The position numbers and the translations under genes are program-made. Positions 35,474 to 44,809 of a DNA stretch of 64,000 nt are shown piece after piece. Position 1 is the first letter of the stretch; each line of letters begins with the position of its first letter. The notes under the pieces are model-generated. The model was not told the DNA's origin and did not search any database. It saw nothing but the letters and a program-made list of their open reading frames with translations. The stretch is from RUG191 sp045642225 (GTDB lineage Bacteria; Bacillota; Clostridia; Lachnospirales; Lachnospiraceae): contig JAZUIN010000107.1 in the NCBI GenBank assembly GCA_045642225.1, forward strand, positions 62,001 through 126,000, in the 5' to 3' direction.

Positions 35474-36913
35474 ATGTCGAATAATAAGAAATTAGTTGAA
35501 GAAATTACATCCATGGATGTAGATTTTACACAATGGTATACAGATGTTGTTAAGAAAGCGGAGCTTATGGATTATTCTGCTGTAAAGGGTTGTATGATTC
35601 TTAAGCCTAATGGTTATGCTATTTGGGAAAATATTCAAAGAATTCTTGATGCAAGATTTAAGGAGACGGGTGTAGAAAATGTTTATATGCCTTTGTTTAT
35701 TCCTGAAAGTTTATTGCAAAAGGAAAAGGATCACGTAGAAGGATTTGCGCCAGAGGTTGCTTGGGTAACACACGGCGGAGCAGAAAAACTACAAGAGAGA
35801 CTTTGTGTTCGTCCTACTTCAGAAACACTATTTTGTGATTTGTATAAGGATATTATTCATTCATATCGTGATTTGCCAAAATGCTATAATCAATGGTGTT
35901 CTGTAGTTAGATGGGAGAAAACAACTCGTCCTTTCCTTCGTTCGTCAGAATTTTTGTGGCAAGAAGGACATACGGTTCACGCAACTCATGAGGACGCTGA
36001 AGAACGCACAATCCAGATGTTAAATGTATATGCTAAGTTCTGTGAGGAAGTTCTTGCTATCCCTATGGTTAAGGGTAAGAAGACTGACAAAGAAAAGTTT
36101 GCAGGTGCTGAAGCAACATATACAATAGAAGCTTTAATGCCTGATGGTAAAGCGCTTCAATCTGGTACAAGCCACAACTTTGGTGATGGTTTTGCCAAAG
36201 CATTTGGTATTCAATATACAGATAAGAATAATAAATTACAATATGCTCATCAGACATCTTGGGGCGTATCTACTAGACTTATTGGAGCGATTATCATGGT
36301 ACATGGTGATGATGCAGGTCTTTGCTTGCCACCTATGATTGCACCAACACAAGTAACAGTTATTCCAATTCAGCAGAAGAAGGATGGTATATTAGATGCT
36401 GCAAATGGAATTCTCGATAGCTTGAAGGCTGCTGGAATTAGAGCAAATATTGATGATTCAGATAAGAGTCCTGGATGGAAGTTCTCAGAAGCAGAAATGC
36501 GTGGTGTTTCACTCCGTGTAGAAATCGGTCCAAAGGATTTGGAAAATGGAAAATGTGTAATTGTTCGTCGTGATAATAGAGAAAAGACTATATGTGATAT
36601 AGCTGAGGTTGCAGATAAAGCCAAAGAAATTATGAGTACTATGCAGTCTGATATGCTTGCTAAAGCAAAGGCATATTTAGAGACACATGTTAGCGATGCA
36701 ACAAATTACGATGAATTTCTTGATGCGGTTGAAAATAAGCCTGGATTTATACGTGGTATGTGGTGTAGCGAAGAAGCTTGTGAGCTTAAGATTAAGGAAG
36801 ATACAACAGCGACAAGTAGATGTATGCCATTTGAACAAGAGACAATAAGTAATGTATGCGTATGCTGCGGTAAACCAGCTACTAAATTAGTATATTGGGG
36901 TAAAGCATATTAA
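35474..36913 (+). CDS. proS: Prolyl-tRNA synthetase (eukaryote-like, short form)
   Basis: A 479-residue class II synthetase of the ProS type 3, lacking the bacterial editing insertion. It begins with TSMDVDFTQWYTDVVKKAEL, typical of this form. Motif 2 is visible as RWEKTTRPFLRSSEFLWQEG, and motif 3 near GVSTRLIGAIIMVHGD. The C-terminal zinc-binding domain has CSEEACELKIKED and VCVCCGKPA cysteines and ends with a Tyr, as in archaeal/eukaryotic enzymes. GAAGGAG precedes the ATG. No T-box is visible upstream. The stop overlaps the cca start by one base. Confidence 0.96.
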   Translation: MSNNKKLVEEITSMDVDFTQWYTDVVKKAELMDYSAVKGCMILKPNGYAIWENIQRILDARFKETGVENVYMPLFIPESLLQKEKDHVEGFAPEVAWVTHGGAEKLQERLCVRPTSETLFCDLYKDIIHSYRDLPKCYNQWCSVVRWEKTTRPFLRSSEFLWQEGHTVHATHEDAEERTIQMLNVYAKFCEEVLAIPMVKGKKTDKEKFAGAEATYTIEALMPDGKALQSGTSHNFGDGFAKAFGIQYTDKNNKLQYAHQTSWGVSTRLIGAIIMVHGDDAGLCLPPMIAPTQVTVIPIQQKKDGILDAANGILDSLKAAGIRANIDDSDKSPGWKFSEAEMRGVSLRVEIGPKDLENGKCVIVRRDNREKTICDIAEVADKAKEIMSTMQSDMLAKAKAYLETHVSDATNYDEFLDAVENKPGFIRGMWCSEEACELKIKEDTTATSRCMPFEQETISNVCVCCGKPATKLVYWGKAY

Positions 36914-38262
36914 TGAAAATAAAGTTACCACAAGCGGTTAACAATATAATATTGAAGTTAAATGAACACGGACACGAGGCCTTCGCAGTAGGAGGCTGTG
37001 TCCGTGATAGTTTATTAGGAAGAGAGCCAGCAGACTGGGATATAACTACAGATGCGTCGCCATTGGAGGTAAAAGCTATATTCCCAAGAACCTTTGATAC
37101 GGGAATTGAGCATGGTACTGTTACGGTGCTTATTAATCATGTTGGTTATGAAGTTACTACCTACAGAGTGGATGGTGATTATCTTGATTCAAGACATCCT
37201 AGTGAGGTTACATTTACAAGGAATCTATCAGAGGATTTGAAGAGAAGAGACTTCACGATTAATGCTTTTGCATATAATGACAGTAGAGGAGTAGTTGATG
37301 AATTTCACGGTATAGAAGATCTTCAGAATGGAATTATTAAGTGTGTGGGTGATCCTAGAGAGCGATTCAAAGAAGATGCATTGAGGATGCTTAGGGCGGT
37401 TCGTTTTGCGGCACAGCTTGGTTTTGAAATTGAAGACGAGACGAGAAATGCTATTAAAGAACTTGCGCCTACTATTGCAAATATAAGTGCTGAAAGAATT
37501 CGCGTTGAAATGCTTAAATTAATAGAATCTGATAATCCTAGAAGAATGGTGGATTTGTATCAGCTTGGATTAACTAAGTATTTTATGCCTGAATTTGATG
37601 CTATGATGGAAACGGCTCAAAATACGCCACATCATATGTATAGTGTAGGCGAGCATACAATTGTTGCTATGGAAAATGTTAAGGCTGACAAGGTACTTCG
37701 TCTTGCAATGCTTTTTCATGATTTCGGAAAACCTTCTTGTGAGAAGGTCGATGAAAATGGGGTGACGCATTTTAAAGGCCATCCAGAAGTTAGTGCGGAT
37801 ATGACAAGTGATGTTATGAGACGCTTGAAATTCGATAATGATACTATTAAGAAGGTAAAAAGACTTGTAAGATATCATGACGAAAGACCACGTCTTACAC
37901 CAGTAAAGGTCAGACAGAAAATTGTTGAAATAGGTGAAGGAGCATTTCCAGATTTATTTGATGTAAAAAGAGCAGATGTTTTGGCGCAGTCTAATTATGA
38001 AAGAGAGCGCAAATTAGAAGCAATTGCTAAATTCGAAGAATTATATTTACAAACTATTGAAGAAAAAAATTGTATTAACATAAAAGAAATGAAAATAAAT
38101 GGTAAGGATTTGAAAAATATAGGTATTAATGAAGGTCCTATAGTTGGTAAGATTCTTAAGAGCTTATTTGCGGAAGTGGTAGAATATCCGAATCGTAATG
38201 AGGAAGAATATTTGATAAGAAGAGCAAAGGAAATATATGAAGAGAACGAAAAGAAGAAATAA
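36913..38262 (+). CDS. cca: CCA-adding tRNA nucleotidyltransferase
   Basis: A 449-residue class II nucleotidyltransferase that builds or repairs the tRNA 3' CCA. The head domain has AVGGCVRDSLLGREPADWDI (GG and DxD), then RRDFTINAFAYN and FKEDALRMLRAVRFAAQLGF. A following HD domain is visible as LAMLFHDFGKP and RYHDER, so it may also have phosphohydrolase activity. Start and proS stop form TAATG. The end overlaps the PEGA lipoprotein gene by 26 bases. Confidence 0.93.
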   Translation: MKIKLPQAVNNIILKLNEHGHEAFAVGGCVRDSLLGREPADWDITTDASPLEVKAIFPRTFDTGIEHGTVTVLINHVGYEVTTYRVDGDYLDSRHPSEVTFTRNLSEDLKRRDFTINAFAYNDSRGVVDEFHGIEDLQNGIIKCVGDPRERFKEDALRMLRAVRFAAQLGFEIEDETRNAIKELAPTIANISAERIRVEMLKLIESDNPRRMVDLYQLGLTKYFMPEFDAMMETAQNTPHHMYSVGEHTIVAMENVKADKVLRLAMLFHDFGKPSCEKVDENGVTHFKGHPEVSADMTSDVMRRLKFDNDTIKKVKRLVRYHDERPRLTPVKVRQKIVEIGEGAFPDLFDVKRADVLAQSNYERERKLEAIAKFEELYLQTIEEKNCINIKEMKINGKDLKNIGINEGPIVGKILKSLFAEVVEYPNRNEEEYLIRRAKEIYEENEKKK

Positions 38263-39460
38263 ACTATTTGTAGTTGTTTCGTTGATTCTTGTGTTTTTGA
38301 TGATGCTTTGTCTAGGAGGCTGTAATGAAGATAATGGGCCTTCGATTGTAAGGACAAGTTCTGCGGTTAAAGACGCAAGGGATAAAGACGATTCGAGCAA
38401 GACTACAGGAAGTGCTATATGTATAATAGAAGAACTTAATATGCTAGAAGAAACAATTACTGTTTATAATACAGTGACAGATACGACTTTAAGATATAAT
38501 TATAATCTTACAACTCGATTTCTCGATAAGTACGGCGCAGAAAGCTCTTCTCTTAATTTTACACCGGGAACAGCAGTTACTTTAGGAGAAAAAACAAAGT
38601 CTAATGTTTTGTCTAGTGTAAAGATGTCTGATAAGGTTTGGACTCAGACGGATGTGAAAAATTACATGATAGATAGTGCTAATAACAAAATTAAGATTGG
38701 AAAGACGGAGTATATGTTCACCGATAAAATTTGTGTATATGCGGGAAGTGAACCGGTGAATATAGGTACTATTGGTACGGAAGATACGCTTAAGATTACG
38801 GGTATTAATGAGAGTATCATTTCGATTGCGGTGACAACGGGACATGGATTTATTCAGTTTGTTAACACGACAGGTTTTGATGGAACAATGGTTCAAATTG
38901 GAGATAAAATATTTACGAAGGTGACCTCTGAAATGTTAACGGAAGTGCCAGAGGGTGAATATGATATTACTGTTGCTAGCAATGGCTTTGGAGGTACAGT
39001 TCACAAGGCTGTCAAGCAAAACGAGATAACTGTTGTTGATCTTGAGGATTTTGTTAAAGATGGAAGAAAAGAATGTGAAATGTCATTTGTTGTTTCAGTT
39101 CCGGGCACAGCTATATATATAGATGGAAATCAGGTAAATGCGAATGATGTTTTGAAGGTACCATATGGTGTACATAGAGTTATTATTACAGCATCGGGTT
39201 ATAATAATTGGGATAAAACATTATATGTTAATTCACCTAAGGCTGTTATAGCAGTTGAATTGTCGTCTGAGACTAGTAAGACAAATGATAATTCTTCGAA
39301 TAATTCTAGCAGCTCAAATAGTTCAAGCAAAAACAAAAATAGTTCGGATAGTAAATCGAATGATAATACTGAAAATAAATCCGATTCAAACAAAGCTGAG
39401 CTGGATTATTTGTCTACAATTTCGAATACTATAACAAATTTAATGGGAAGTATTAATTAA
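38237..39460 (+). CDS. PEGA-domain lipoprotein
   Basis: The 407-residue lipoprotein has a basic N-terminus, one hydrophobic stretch and the lipobox LGGC at residues ~26-29. Two PEGA-like surface domains are visible at ~195-270 (TEVPEGEYDITVASNGFGG) and ~275-340 (VSVPGTAIYIDG ... VPYGVHRVIITASGYNNWD). A Ser/Asn/Lys-rich low-complexity segment (~343-385) precedes a short C-terminal helix. It is likely anchored outside the membrane and associated with the cell wall. AAAGGAA inside cca serves as ribosome site, so expression depends on that operon. Confidence 0.8.
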   Translation: MKRTKRRNKLFVVVSLILVFLMMLCLGGCNEDNGPSIVRTSSAVKDARDKDDSSKTTGSAICIIEELNMLEETITVYNTVTDTTLRYNYNLTTRFLDKYGAESSSLNFTPGTAVTLGEKTKSNVLSSVKMSDKVWTQTDVKNYMIDSANNKIKIGKTEYMFTDKICVYAGSEPVNIGTIGTEDTLKITGINESIISIAVTTGHGFIQFVNTTGFDGTMVQIGDKIFTKVTSEMLTEVPEGEYDITVASNGFGGTVHKAVKQNEITVVDLEDFVKDGRKECEMSFVVSVPGTAIYIDGNQVNANDVLKVPYGVHRVIITASGYNNWDKTLYVNSPKAVIAVELSSETSKTNDNSSNNSSSSNSSSKNKNSSDSKSNDNTENKSDSNKAELDYLSTISNTITNLMGSIN

Positions 39461-39614
39461 AAGCTTTGAATAATTGTTAAGTTTTTGTTGTAAAACAAGA
39501 ATATATTTTGATAGAAAATGTATATTTCAATAGTATAATGCTACAAATAAAAAATAGAATTTTTGGTAAAAACTATAAAACAAGGCTAAAACCTTGAAAA
39601 AAGGGCATTTTCTC

Positions 39615-39643
39615 TTGACAGATATAGTTAAAAATATTATAAA
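39615..39643 (+). promoter_or_regulatory. Strong sigma-A promoter for the HU gene
   Basis: Consensus TTGACA (39615-39620), 17 bases and TATAAA (39638-39643) lie 61 bases before the HU start. Confidence 0.75.
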
Positions 39644-39704
39644 TATATTTGTAAATTATTAGGGAATGAGCCCTGATATTAAGATTACGAGGAGGAAATT
39701 AATT

Positions 39705-39980
39705 ATGAACAAGACAGAATTAGTAGCTGCAATGGCAGACAAAGCTGGTATTTCTAAGAAAGACGCAGAAGCAGCTGTAAAGGCATTTACAGATGTTGTA
39801 GCAGAAGAACTTAAGAAGGGTGAGAAAATCGCTTTAGTTGGTTTTGGTACATTCGAAGTAGCAGAAAGAGCTGCTCGTACAGGTAGAAACCCACAAACTG
39901 GTGAAGAAATGCAAATCGCAGCTTCAAAGGCACCTAAGTTCAAGGCTGGTAAGGCTTTAAAGGATGCTGTAAATAAGTAA
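39705..39980 (+). CDS. hup: HU-family nucleoid DNA-binding protein
   Basis: A 91-residue HU/IHF protein, starting at the ATG after GAGGAGGAAATT (MNKTELVAAMADKAG). The dimer core is followed by KIALVGFGTFEVAERAARTGRNPQTGEE, containing the GFGTF and RxGRNPxTG arm motifs that bend DNA. Codon use is strongly biased, as expected for an abundant protein. It has a consensus promoter and its own terminator, and starts the conserved HU-rqcP-divIC-tilS-hpt-ftsH run. Confidence 0.97.
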   Translation: MNKTELVAAMADKAGISKKDAEAAVKAFTDVVAEELKKGEKIALVGFGTFEVAERAARTGRNPQTGEEMQIAASKAPKFKAGKALKDAVNK

Positions 39981-40006
39981 TTCGAATTTGAATAATTAAG
40001 TACCTT

Positions 40007-40037
40007 AACCCGTAGCAGTAGCTACGGGTTGTTTTTT
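40007..40037 (+). terminator. Intrinsic terminator after HU
   Basis: The perfect stem AACCCGTAGC-AGTA-GCTACGGGTT is followed by GTTTTTT. Confidence 0.93.
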
Positions 40038-40070
40038 ATAAAATGTTAAGATTGTGTTAGGTGAGACGTA

Positions 40071-40313
40071 ATGAGATTAGATAAGTATTTGAAGGTTTCA
40101 AGATTGATTAAGAGAAGAACTGTTGCGCAAGAAGCTTGCGATGCGGGAAGGGTTATGGTTAATGATAAGGTTGCAAAATCTTCCACAAAGGTTAAGATTG
40201 GCGACATTATAGAAATTGCATTTGGAAATAAGTCGGTAAAGGTTAGAATCCTTGATATTCAAGATACAACTAAGAAGGAAGAAGCAAAAGAGTTGTTTGA
40301 ATATATCGATTAA
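40071..40313 (+). CDS. rqcP: S4-domain RNA-binding protein RqcP
   Basis: An 80-residue S4 domain protein: MRLDKYLKVSRLIKRRTVAQ, then CDAGRVMVNDKVAKSSTKVK, the classic S4 loop. Size, sequence and position match RqcP (YabO) of Firmicutes, which works with RqcH to add Ala tails to stalled nascent chains on the large ribosomal subunit. It lies between HU and divIC, its usual neighbours. Hsp15 is a related alternative, but that group is longer. Confidence 0.87.
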   Translation: MRLDKYLKVSRLIKRRTVAQEACDAGRVMVNDKVAKSSTKVKIGDIIEIAFGNKSVKVRILDIQDTTKKEEAKELFEYID

Positions 40314-40493
40314 TCGAAAAATATAAAATTTTCAGAAAATTTATAAAAAGATGTTAAGTTTTTAAAGAAATATGCCGAAATCTATAATAGCAAGAACAAT
40401 ATTCGACGGAATGTTAGTGTTTTGCTTGGTGTGAGAGCACAATATTTTGTGTGAAAGCTTTGATATGCATTTACAATTTGGGAGATTATTTTC

Positions 40494-40784
40494 ATGAACA
40501 GAGCGAAGAAGAGGCACGCTTTGAATGGGAGAGTAATTCTTATTATGATTATGCTTTCTATTATTGTTATATGTTCAGTTGCCATGATCATGCAATATCA
40601 GAAGAAAGTAACTTATTCAGCAAAGGAAGCGGAGCTTACTGCGGCCAGAGATGCTGAGTGGAAAAGAAGTCAGGATATTAAGGATTACGATGCTTATTCC
40701 AAGACAAATGAATATGTAGAAGAAGTTGCCAAATCTAAGTTAGGTTTGGTTTATGAAGATGAGATTATTTTTAGAGAAAAATAA
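40494..40784 (+). CDS. divIC: FtsB/DivIC-family septum formation initiator
   Basis: The 96-residue bitopic membrane protein has a short basic cytoplasmic N-terminus, a membrane helix (~13-33) and a coiled coil (~36-65), followed by the conserved end YVEEVAKSKLGLVYEDEIIF. It belongs to the divisome FtsL/FtsB group and is named by position between rqcP and tilS. A GGGAG site precedes the ATG. In sporulating Firmicutes yabP and yabQ lie between rqcP and this gene; here 180 bases without a gene replace them. Confidence 0.85.
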   Translation: MNRAKKRHALNGRVILIMIMLSIIVICSVAMIMQYQKKVTYSAKEAELTAARDAEWKRSQDIKDYDAYSKTNEYVEEVAKSKLGLVYEDEIIFREK

Positions 40785-40823
40785 GAGCGCGAAAACCAAC
40801 AGGTGTATTTTGCGCTCTTTTTT
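40783..40823 (+). terminator. Intrinsic terminator after divIC
   Basis: The stem AAGAGCGC / GCGCTCTT (extended inward by AAAA/TTTT) is followed by a T run. It lies only 15 bases before the tilS ATG. Confidence 0.8.
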
Positions 40824-40831
40824 GTTATAAT
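40823..40831 (+). promoter_or_regulatory. Extended -10 promoter for tilS, predicted leaderless
   Basis: TGTTATAAT (TGnTATAAT) ends six bases before the tilS ATG. Transcription would start at or next to the A of AUG. No Shine-Dalgarno sequence lies in the interval. Confidence 0.5.
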
Positions 40832-40837
40832 GGCACT

Positions 40838-42211
40838 ATGATTAAGAAAGTGCTAGGGACAATTAGAAAATACAACATGATAAGGTCAGGACAGAAGGTG
40901 CACGTGGCAGTCTCGGGTGGGGCTGATTCAGTGTGTCTTTTTTTGGTTATGGCAAAGCTTAAAGACGAACTAGGAATAGAATTAGAAGTGATTCATGTTG
41001 AGCATGGCATTAGAGGCGAAGAAAGTAAGAAAGATGCAGACTTTGTAAGAAAACTTTGTGAGCGAGAAGATGTTAAGTATACCATTTTCAACGTGGATGC
41101 GCCGAAAGTGGCAAAGGAGCGCAAAATTTCGCTTGAAGAGGCGGCTAGAGAGCTTAGGTACCAGTGCTTTAATGAAGTGGCAAAGGAAGGCGTTGTTGCT
41201 GTAGCACATCATATGGAAGATAACGCAGAAACTGTGCTTTTTAATATGTCACGTGGTAGCGGCATTGATGGTATGTGCGGTATTTCGCCAGTGAGAGATA
41301 ACATAATTCGTCCTTTTATAAATGTTAGCAGAACAGATATTGAAAGTTATTTAGAAGAGAAGCAGCAGAATTACTGCGTTGATAGAACTAATCAAGAAGA
41401 TAAATATACTAGAAATTATATTAGACACAACGTTTTGCCATTATTAGAAAATGTTAATTCCAAATCGATAGACCACATTAACCAGATGGCGTTAGAGTTA
41501 AATGCTTTGTCAAATTATTTGTCAAAGCAGGTTGAAGAGAAATATATAAAGTATGTCGATGAAGAAGGCGTAAGTTGTGAGCTGCTTGAGGAAGATGAAG
41601 TGATTGTTTCTGAAGTGATTCATAACTTGTTATGTTCTAAAGCTAAAACATCAAAAGACATAAGTCGTGTTCACGTAGAAGCAGTTGTAGATTTGTTGAA
41701 GAATGGTGCGGGGCGAGAAATACATTTGCCATATGGACTTGTAGCGGTGTCTAAATATGGTAGAGTCGATATAAGAACAAATGAAGAAGAGATAAAGGAA
41801 TGTGAGAGAGTCGAACAAGTAGTTGATATTTCTTCTATGAAAGTGGGAGAGAAGCAAATAATAAAAGTTCTTGATTATGTTTTTGAGATTGAATTAAACC
41901 TGAAAGAGGATTCTGTAGAAATAGAGGCAAAAAACTATACTAAAACCTTTGATTATGATAAAATTAATGGGTGTTTTTGTATTCGAAATAGAAAAGAAGG
42001 TGACTTTCTTACTATCAATGACGACGGAGCAAAAAAGAGCTTGAAGAAGTATATGATAGATGAGAAGATACCAAGAGGTGATAGAGAACAAAAAATTCTT
42101 TTATGTTGTGACAACCATGTTTTGTGGGTTGTTGACCATAGAATAAGTGCTTATTTCAAGGTGACTGATGAAACTAAGAGGTTATTAAAGGTCACAGTGA
42201 GGAGAATGTAA
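40838..42211 (+). CDS. tilS: tRNA(Ile)-lysidine synthetase
   Basis: A 457-residue N-type ATP pyrophosphatase that converts C34 of tRNA-Ile(CAU) to lysidine. The P-loop SGGADSVCLF (residues ~26-35) and the following HVEHGIRGEESKKDADFV and AHHMEDNAETVLFNMSRGSGI are diagnostic. Residues ~210-457 hold the TilS linker and C-terminal tRNA-binding domains (FCIRNRKEGDF, KKYMIDEKIPRGDR). No ribosome site precedes the ATG. The stop is immediately followed by the hpt ATG, so tilS-hpt-ftsH form one operon. Confidence 0.95.
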   Translation: MIKKVLGTIRKYNMIRSGQKVHVAVSGGADSVCLFLVMAKLKDELGIELEVIHVEHGIRGEESKKDADFVRKLCEREDVKYTIFNVDAPKVAKERKISLEEAARELRYQCFNEVAKEGVVAVAHHMEDNAETVLFNMSRGSGIDGMCGISPVRDNIIRPFINVSRTDIESYLEEKQQNYCVDRTNQEDKYTRNYIRHNVLPLLENVNSKSIDHINQMALELNALSNYLSKQVEEKYIKYVDEEGVSCELLEEDEVIVSEVIHNLLCSKAKTSKDISRVHVEAVVDLLKNGAGREIHLPYGLVAVSKYGRVDIRTNEEEIKECERVEQVVDISSMKVGEKQIIKVLDYVFEIELNLKEDSVEIEAKNYTKTFDYDKINGCFCIRNRKEGDFLTINDDGAKKSLKKYMIDEKIPRGDREQKILLCCDNHVLWVVDHRISAYFKVTDETKRLLKVTVRRM

Positions 42212-42736
42212 ATGGGTGAACATATTAAAATGATGATTTCTGAAGAAGATGTTAATGCAAGAATAGCAGAAATCGGGGAGGAAATAAGTAGAGATTATGA
42301 AGGTGAAGAAGTTTTCGTTGTTTGTATTTTGAGAGGGGCTTCATTTTTTGCATGTGAATTGGCAAAGAGAATTTCAGTGCCAGTTACAATTGATTTCATG
42401 AGCGTTTCGAGCTATGGCAGCGGGACAGAGTCTAGCGGAGAAGTTAAAATTATCAAAGATATTGAAATGGATTGTAAGGGGAAAAATGTAATAATCGTTG
42501 AAGACATAATTGATAGTGGGAATACTATTAAAGCGTTGAAGGCGTTGTATGAACGACGCAAAGCAAAAAGTATAGCAACTTGTACGCTTTTGGATAAGCC
42601 TGAAAGAAGACAAGTTGAAGCTGAGGCAGATTATGTGGGATTTTCTATTCCAGATGAGTTTGTTGTTGGCTATGGTCTTGATTATGACCAGAAATATAGA
42701 GCGTTGCCATATATTGGCGTAGTAGAATTTGATTAG
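42212..42736 (+). CDS. hpt: Hypoxanthine phosphoribosyltransferase
   Basis: A 174-residue type I PRTase salvaging hypoxanthine/guanine with PRPP. The PRPP loop is VIIVEDIIDSGNT (residues ~91-103). CILRGASFFACELAKRI is the pyrophosphate-binding N-terminal motif and FVVGYGLDYDQKYRALPYIG the C-terminal purine hood. GAGGAGAATGTAA at the tilS 3' end is the ribosome site. In Bacillus the same gene also lies between tilS and ftsH. Confidence 0.97.
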   Translation: MGEHIKMMISEEDVNARIAEIGEEISRDYEGEEVFVVCILRGASFFACELAKRISVPVTIDFMSVSSYGSGTESSGEVKIIKDIEMDCKGKNVIIVEDIIDSGNTIKALKALYERRKAKSIATCTLLDKPERRQVEAEADYVGFSIPDEFVVGYGLDYDQKYRALPYIGVVEFD

Positions 42737-42751
42737 AAAAGAGGAATTGAC

Positions 42752-44626
42752 GTGAATAATGAGAATAGAAGAAGTCCGTTTGGAGGCATGCTAATATATA
42801 TAGTAATAATTGCTTGCATTATTATGGGCTGGTATTTTATTAATTCAAGCGGTAACAAAACATCAGCATATACAAAAAGTATGCTTGATGCTGCGCTTGC
42901 TGAGAACAGAGTGGAGTCTATTGCTATTCAGCAAAATGCGCAGGTGCCAACAGGTACAGCAATTATTGTAGTTAAGGGTGAGCAGGATAATAAGGTGTTA
43001 AACCTTTCTGATGTAAACGAGTTCCAGAAGGAATTAGATGCAAAGGGTTATAAAGGTTATACTTTGGCAGATGTTCCAAAACGTGATTGGATAAGCTACA
43101 TAATTCCTATTGGTGGATTAGTGATAATGCTTATCTTGATGTTTATGTTATTTAGAGGTCCGGCATCAGGTGGTGGCGGTACTAACGCCAAGATGATGAA
43201 TTTTGGCAAGAGTAAAGCCAAGATGACCAATTACAAAGATATTGATATTGATTTTAATAACGTTGCTGGTCTTATCGAAGAGAAAGAAGAATTGGCCGAG
43301 GTTGTTGATTTCCTTAAGGATCCTGCTAAGTATACTCAAGTTGGAGCGAGAATTCCTAAAGGTATTCTTCTTGAGGGCCCTCCAGGTACAGGTAAGACTT
43401 TGCTTGCAAAGGCTATTGCTGGCGAGGCACAGGTGCCATTCTTTAGCATTTCAGGTTCTGATTTCGTAGAAATGTTTGTTGGTGTCGGTGCGAGTCGTGT
43501 TAGAGACTTGTTCGAAGATGCAAAGAAGCATGCTCCTTGTATAGTATTTATTGATGAAATTGATGCTGTAGCAAGACGCCGTGGAACTGGTATGGGCGGT
43601 GGCCATGACGAGAGAGAGCAAACACTTAACCAAATGCTTGTTGAGATGGATGGTTTTGCTGCTAATCAGGGAATTATTGTTATGGCAGCAACTAATAGAG
43701 TAGATATTCTTGACCCAGCTATTATGCGTCCAGGAAGATTTGATAGAAAGGTTGTTGTTGGAAGACCTGATGTAAGAGGTAGAGAAGAAATTCTTGAGGT
43801 ACATTCTAAGAATAAACCATTAAGTGATGACGTAGATCTTGAACAAATTGCGCGTACAACAGCAGGATTTACAGGTGCTGATCTTGAAAATCTTATGAAT
43901 GAAGCTGCAATTCGTGCAGCAGGTGAGGACAGGAAATATATAACACAAGAAGATATCAGAAGATCTTTCGTAAAGGTTGGTATTGGTACTGAGAAGAAGA
44001 GTAAGATTATATCTGACAAAGAGAAAAAAATTACAGCTTATCACGAAGCTGGACATGCAATTCTTTTCCATGTACTCCCTGATGTTGGACCTGTATATAC
44101 GGTATCGATTGTGCCTACGGGACTAGGTGCAGCAGGTTATACTATGCCTTTGCCAGAGAAGGATGAAATGTTTATGACAAAAGGTAAGTTGCGTCAGAAT
44201 ATTATCGTTTCTTTGGGTGGAAGAATTGCTGAAGATATTATATTTGATGATATTACAACAGGAGCTTCACAAGATATAAAGCAAGCTACAAGTACAGCAA
44301 GAGCTATGGTTGTTAAATATGGTATGTCAGAGAAGATAGGTATGTTGAATCTTGATAATGATCAAGATGAGGTATTCATAGGACGTGATCTTGCACATGA
44401 GAAGGGCTATGGAGAGAAAACTGCTAGTATTATCGACGAAGAAGTAAAATCAATTGTAGATTCGTGTTATAAAGAAGCTGAAGAAATACTTCATAAATAC
44501 GAAGCTCAGCTTCATGCTTGTGCTAATTTACTTCTTGAGAAGGAGAAGATTACTAGAGATGAATTTGAAGCGCTATTTCCAGGCTATCAGAAGCCGGTAG
44601 AGGATGAAAGCTTTTTTGACGAATAG
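42752..44626 (+). CDS. ftsH: ATP-dependent zinc metalloprotease FtsH
   Basis: A 624-residue membrane AAA protease with a GTG start after AGAGGAA. Two membrane helices (~10-28 and ~110-130) flank the extracytoplasmic domain. The AAA module has Walker A EGPPGTGKTLLA, Walker B CIVFIDEIDAV, and the SRH NRVDILDPAIMRPGRFDRK. The protease has the zinc motif HEAGHA and a downstream third ligand within DDITTGASQDIKQAT. All active residues are intact. It is the last gene of the tilS operon. Confidence 0.97.
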   Translation: MNNENRRSPFGGMLIYIVIIACIIMGWYFINSSGNKTSAYTKSMLDAALAENRVESIAIQQNAQVPTGTAIIVVKGEQDNKVLNLSDVNEFQKELDAKGYKGYTLADVPKRDWISYIIPIGGLVIMLILMFMLFRGPASGGGGTNAKMMNFGKSKAKMTNYKDIDIDFNNVAGLIEEKEELAEVVDFLKDPAKYTQVGARIPKGILLEGPPGTGKTLLAKAIAGEAQVPFFSISGSDFVEMFVGVGASRVRDLFEDAKKHAPCIVFIDEIDAVARRRGTGMGGGHDEREQTLNQMLVEMDGFAANQGIIVMAATNRVDILDPAIMRPGRFDRKVVVGRPDVRGREEILEVHSKNKPLSDDVDLEQIARTTAGFTGADLENLMNEAAIRAAGEDRKYITQEDIRRSFVKVGIGTEKKSKIISDKEKKITAYHEAGHAILFHVLPDVGPVYTVSIVPTGLGAAGYTMPLPEKDEMFMTKGKLRQNIIVSLGGRIAEDIIFDDITTGASQDIKQATSTARAMVVKYGMSEKIGMLNLDNDQDEVFIGRDLAHEKGYGEKTASIIDEEVKSIVDSCYKEAEEILHKYEAQLHACANLLLEKEKITRDEFEALFPGYQKPVEDESFFDE

Positions 44627-44773
44627 GATAAGAATTGCTGTTTATCTATAATTAGGAGAAGTTATTGTGCAATATGTATAAAAACAGGGTGTATCTTTTG
44701 TAGCATTTGTGAACACTTATTAGTGTACAGGGCATATAATTAGTATCGTAAAAACCCCCAATACATTATATAA

Positions 44774-44799
44774 ATTTTTACTAACCCCATAGTAAAAAT
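44774..44799. other. AT-rich inverted repeat upstream of GH13 gene
   Basis: The arms ATTTTTACT and AGTAAAAAT enclose the loop AACCCCAT. There is no T run after it, so it is more likely an operator or leader hairpin than a terminator. A second small hairpin, ACACT-TATT-AGTGT, lies near 44713-44727. Confidence 0.4.
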
Positions 44800-44809
44800 A
44801 CCTTCTCCT

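Noticed and set aside
39295..39390. Ser/Asn-rich repeat in the PEGA lipoprotein as a mobile or phase-variable repeat
   Set aside because: Codons vary from unit to unit with no exact tandem period; it is ordinary low-complexity linker sequence.
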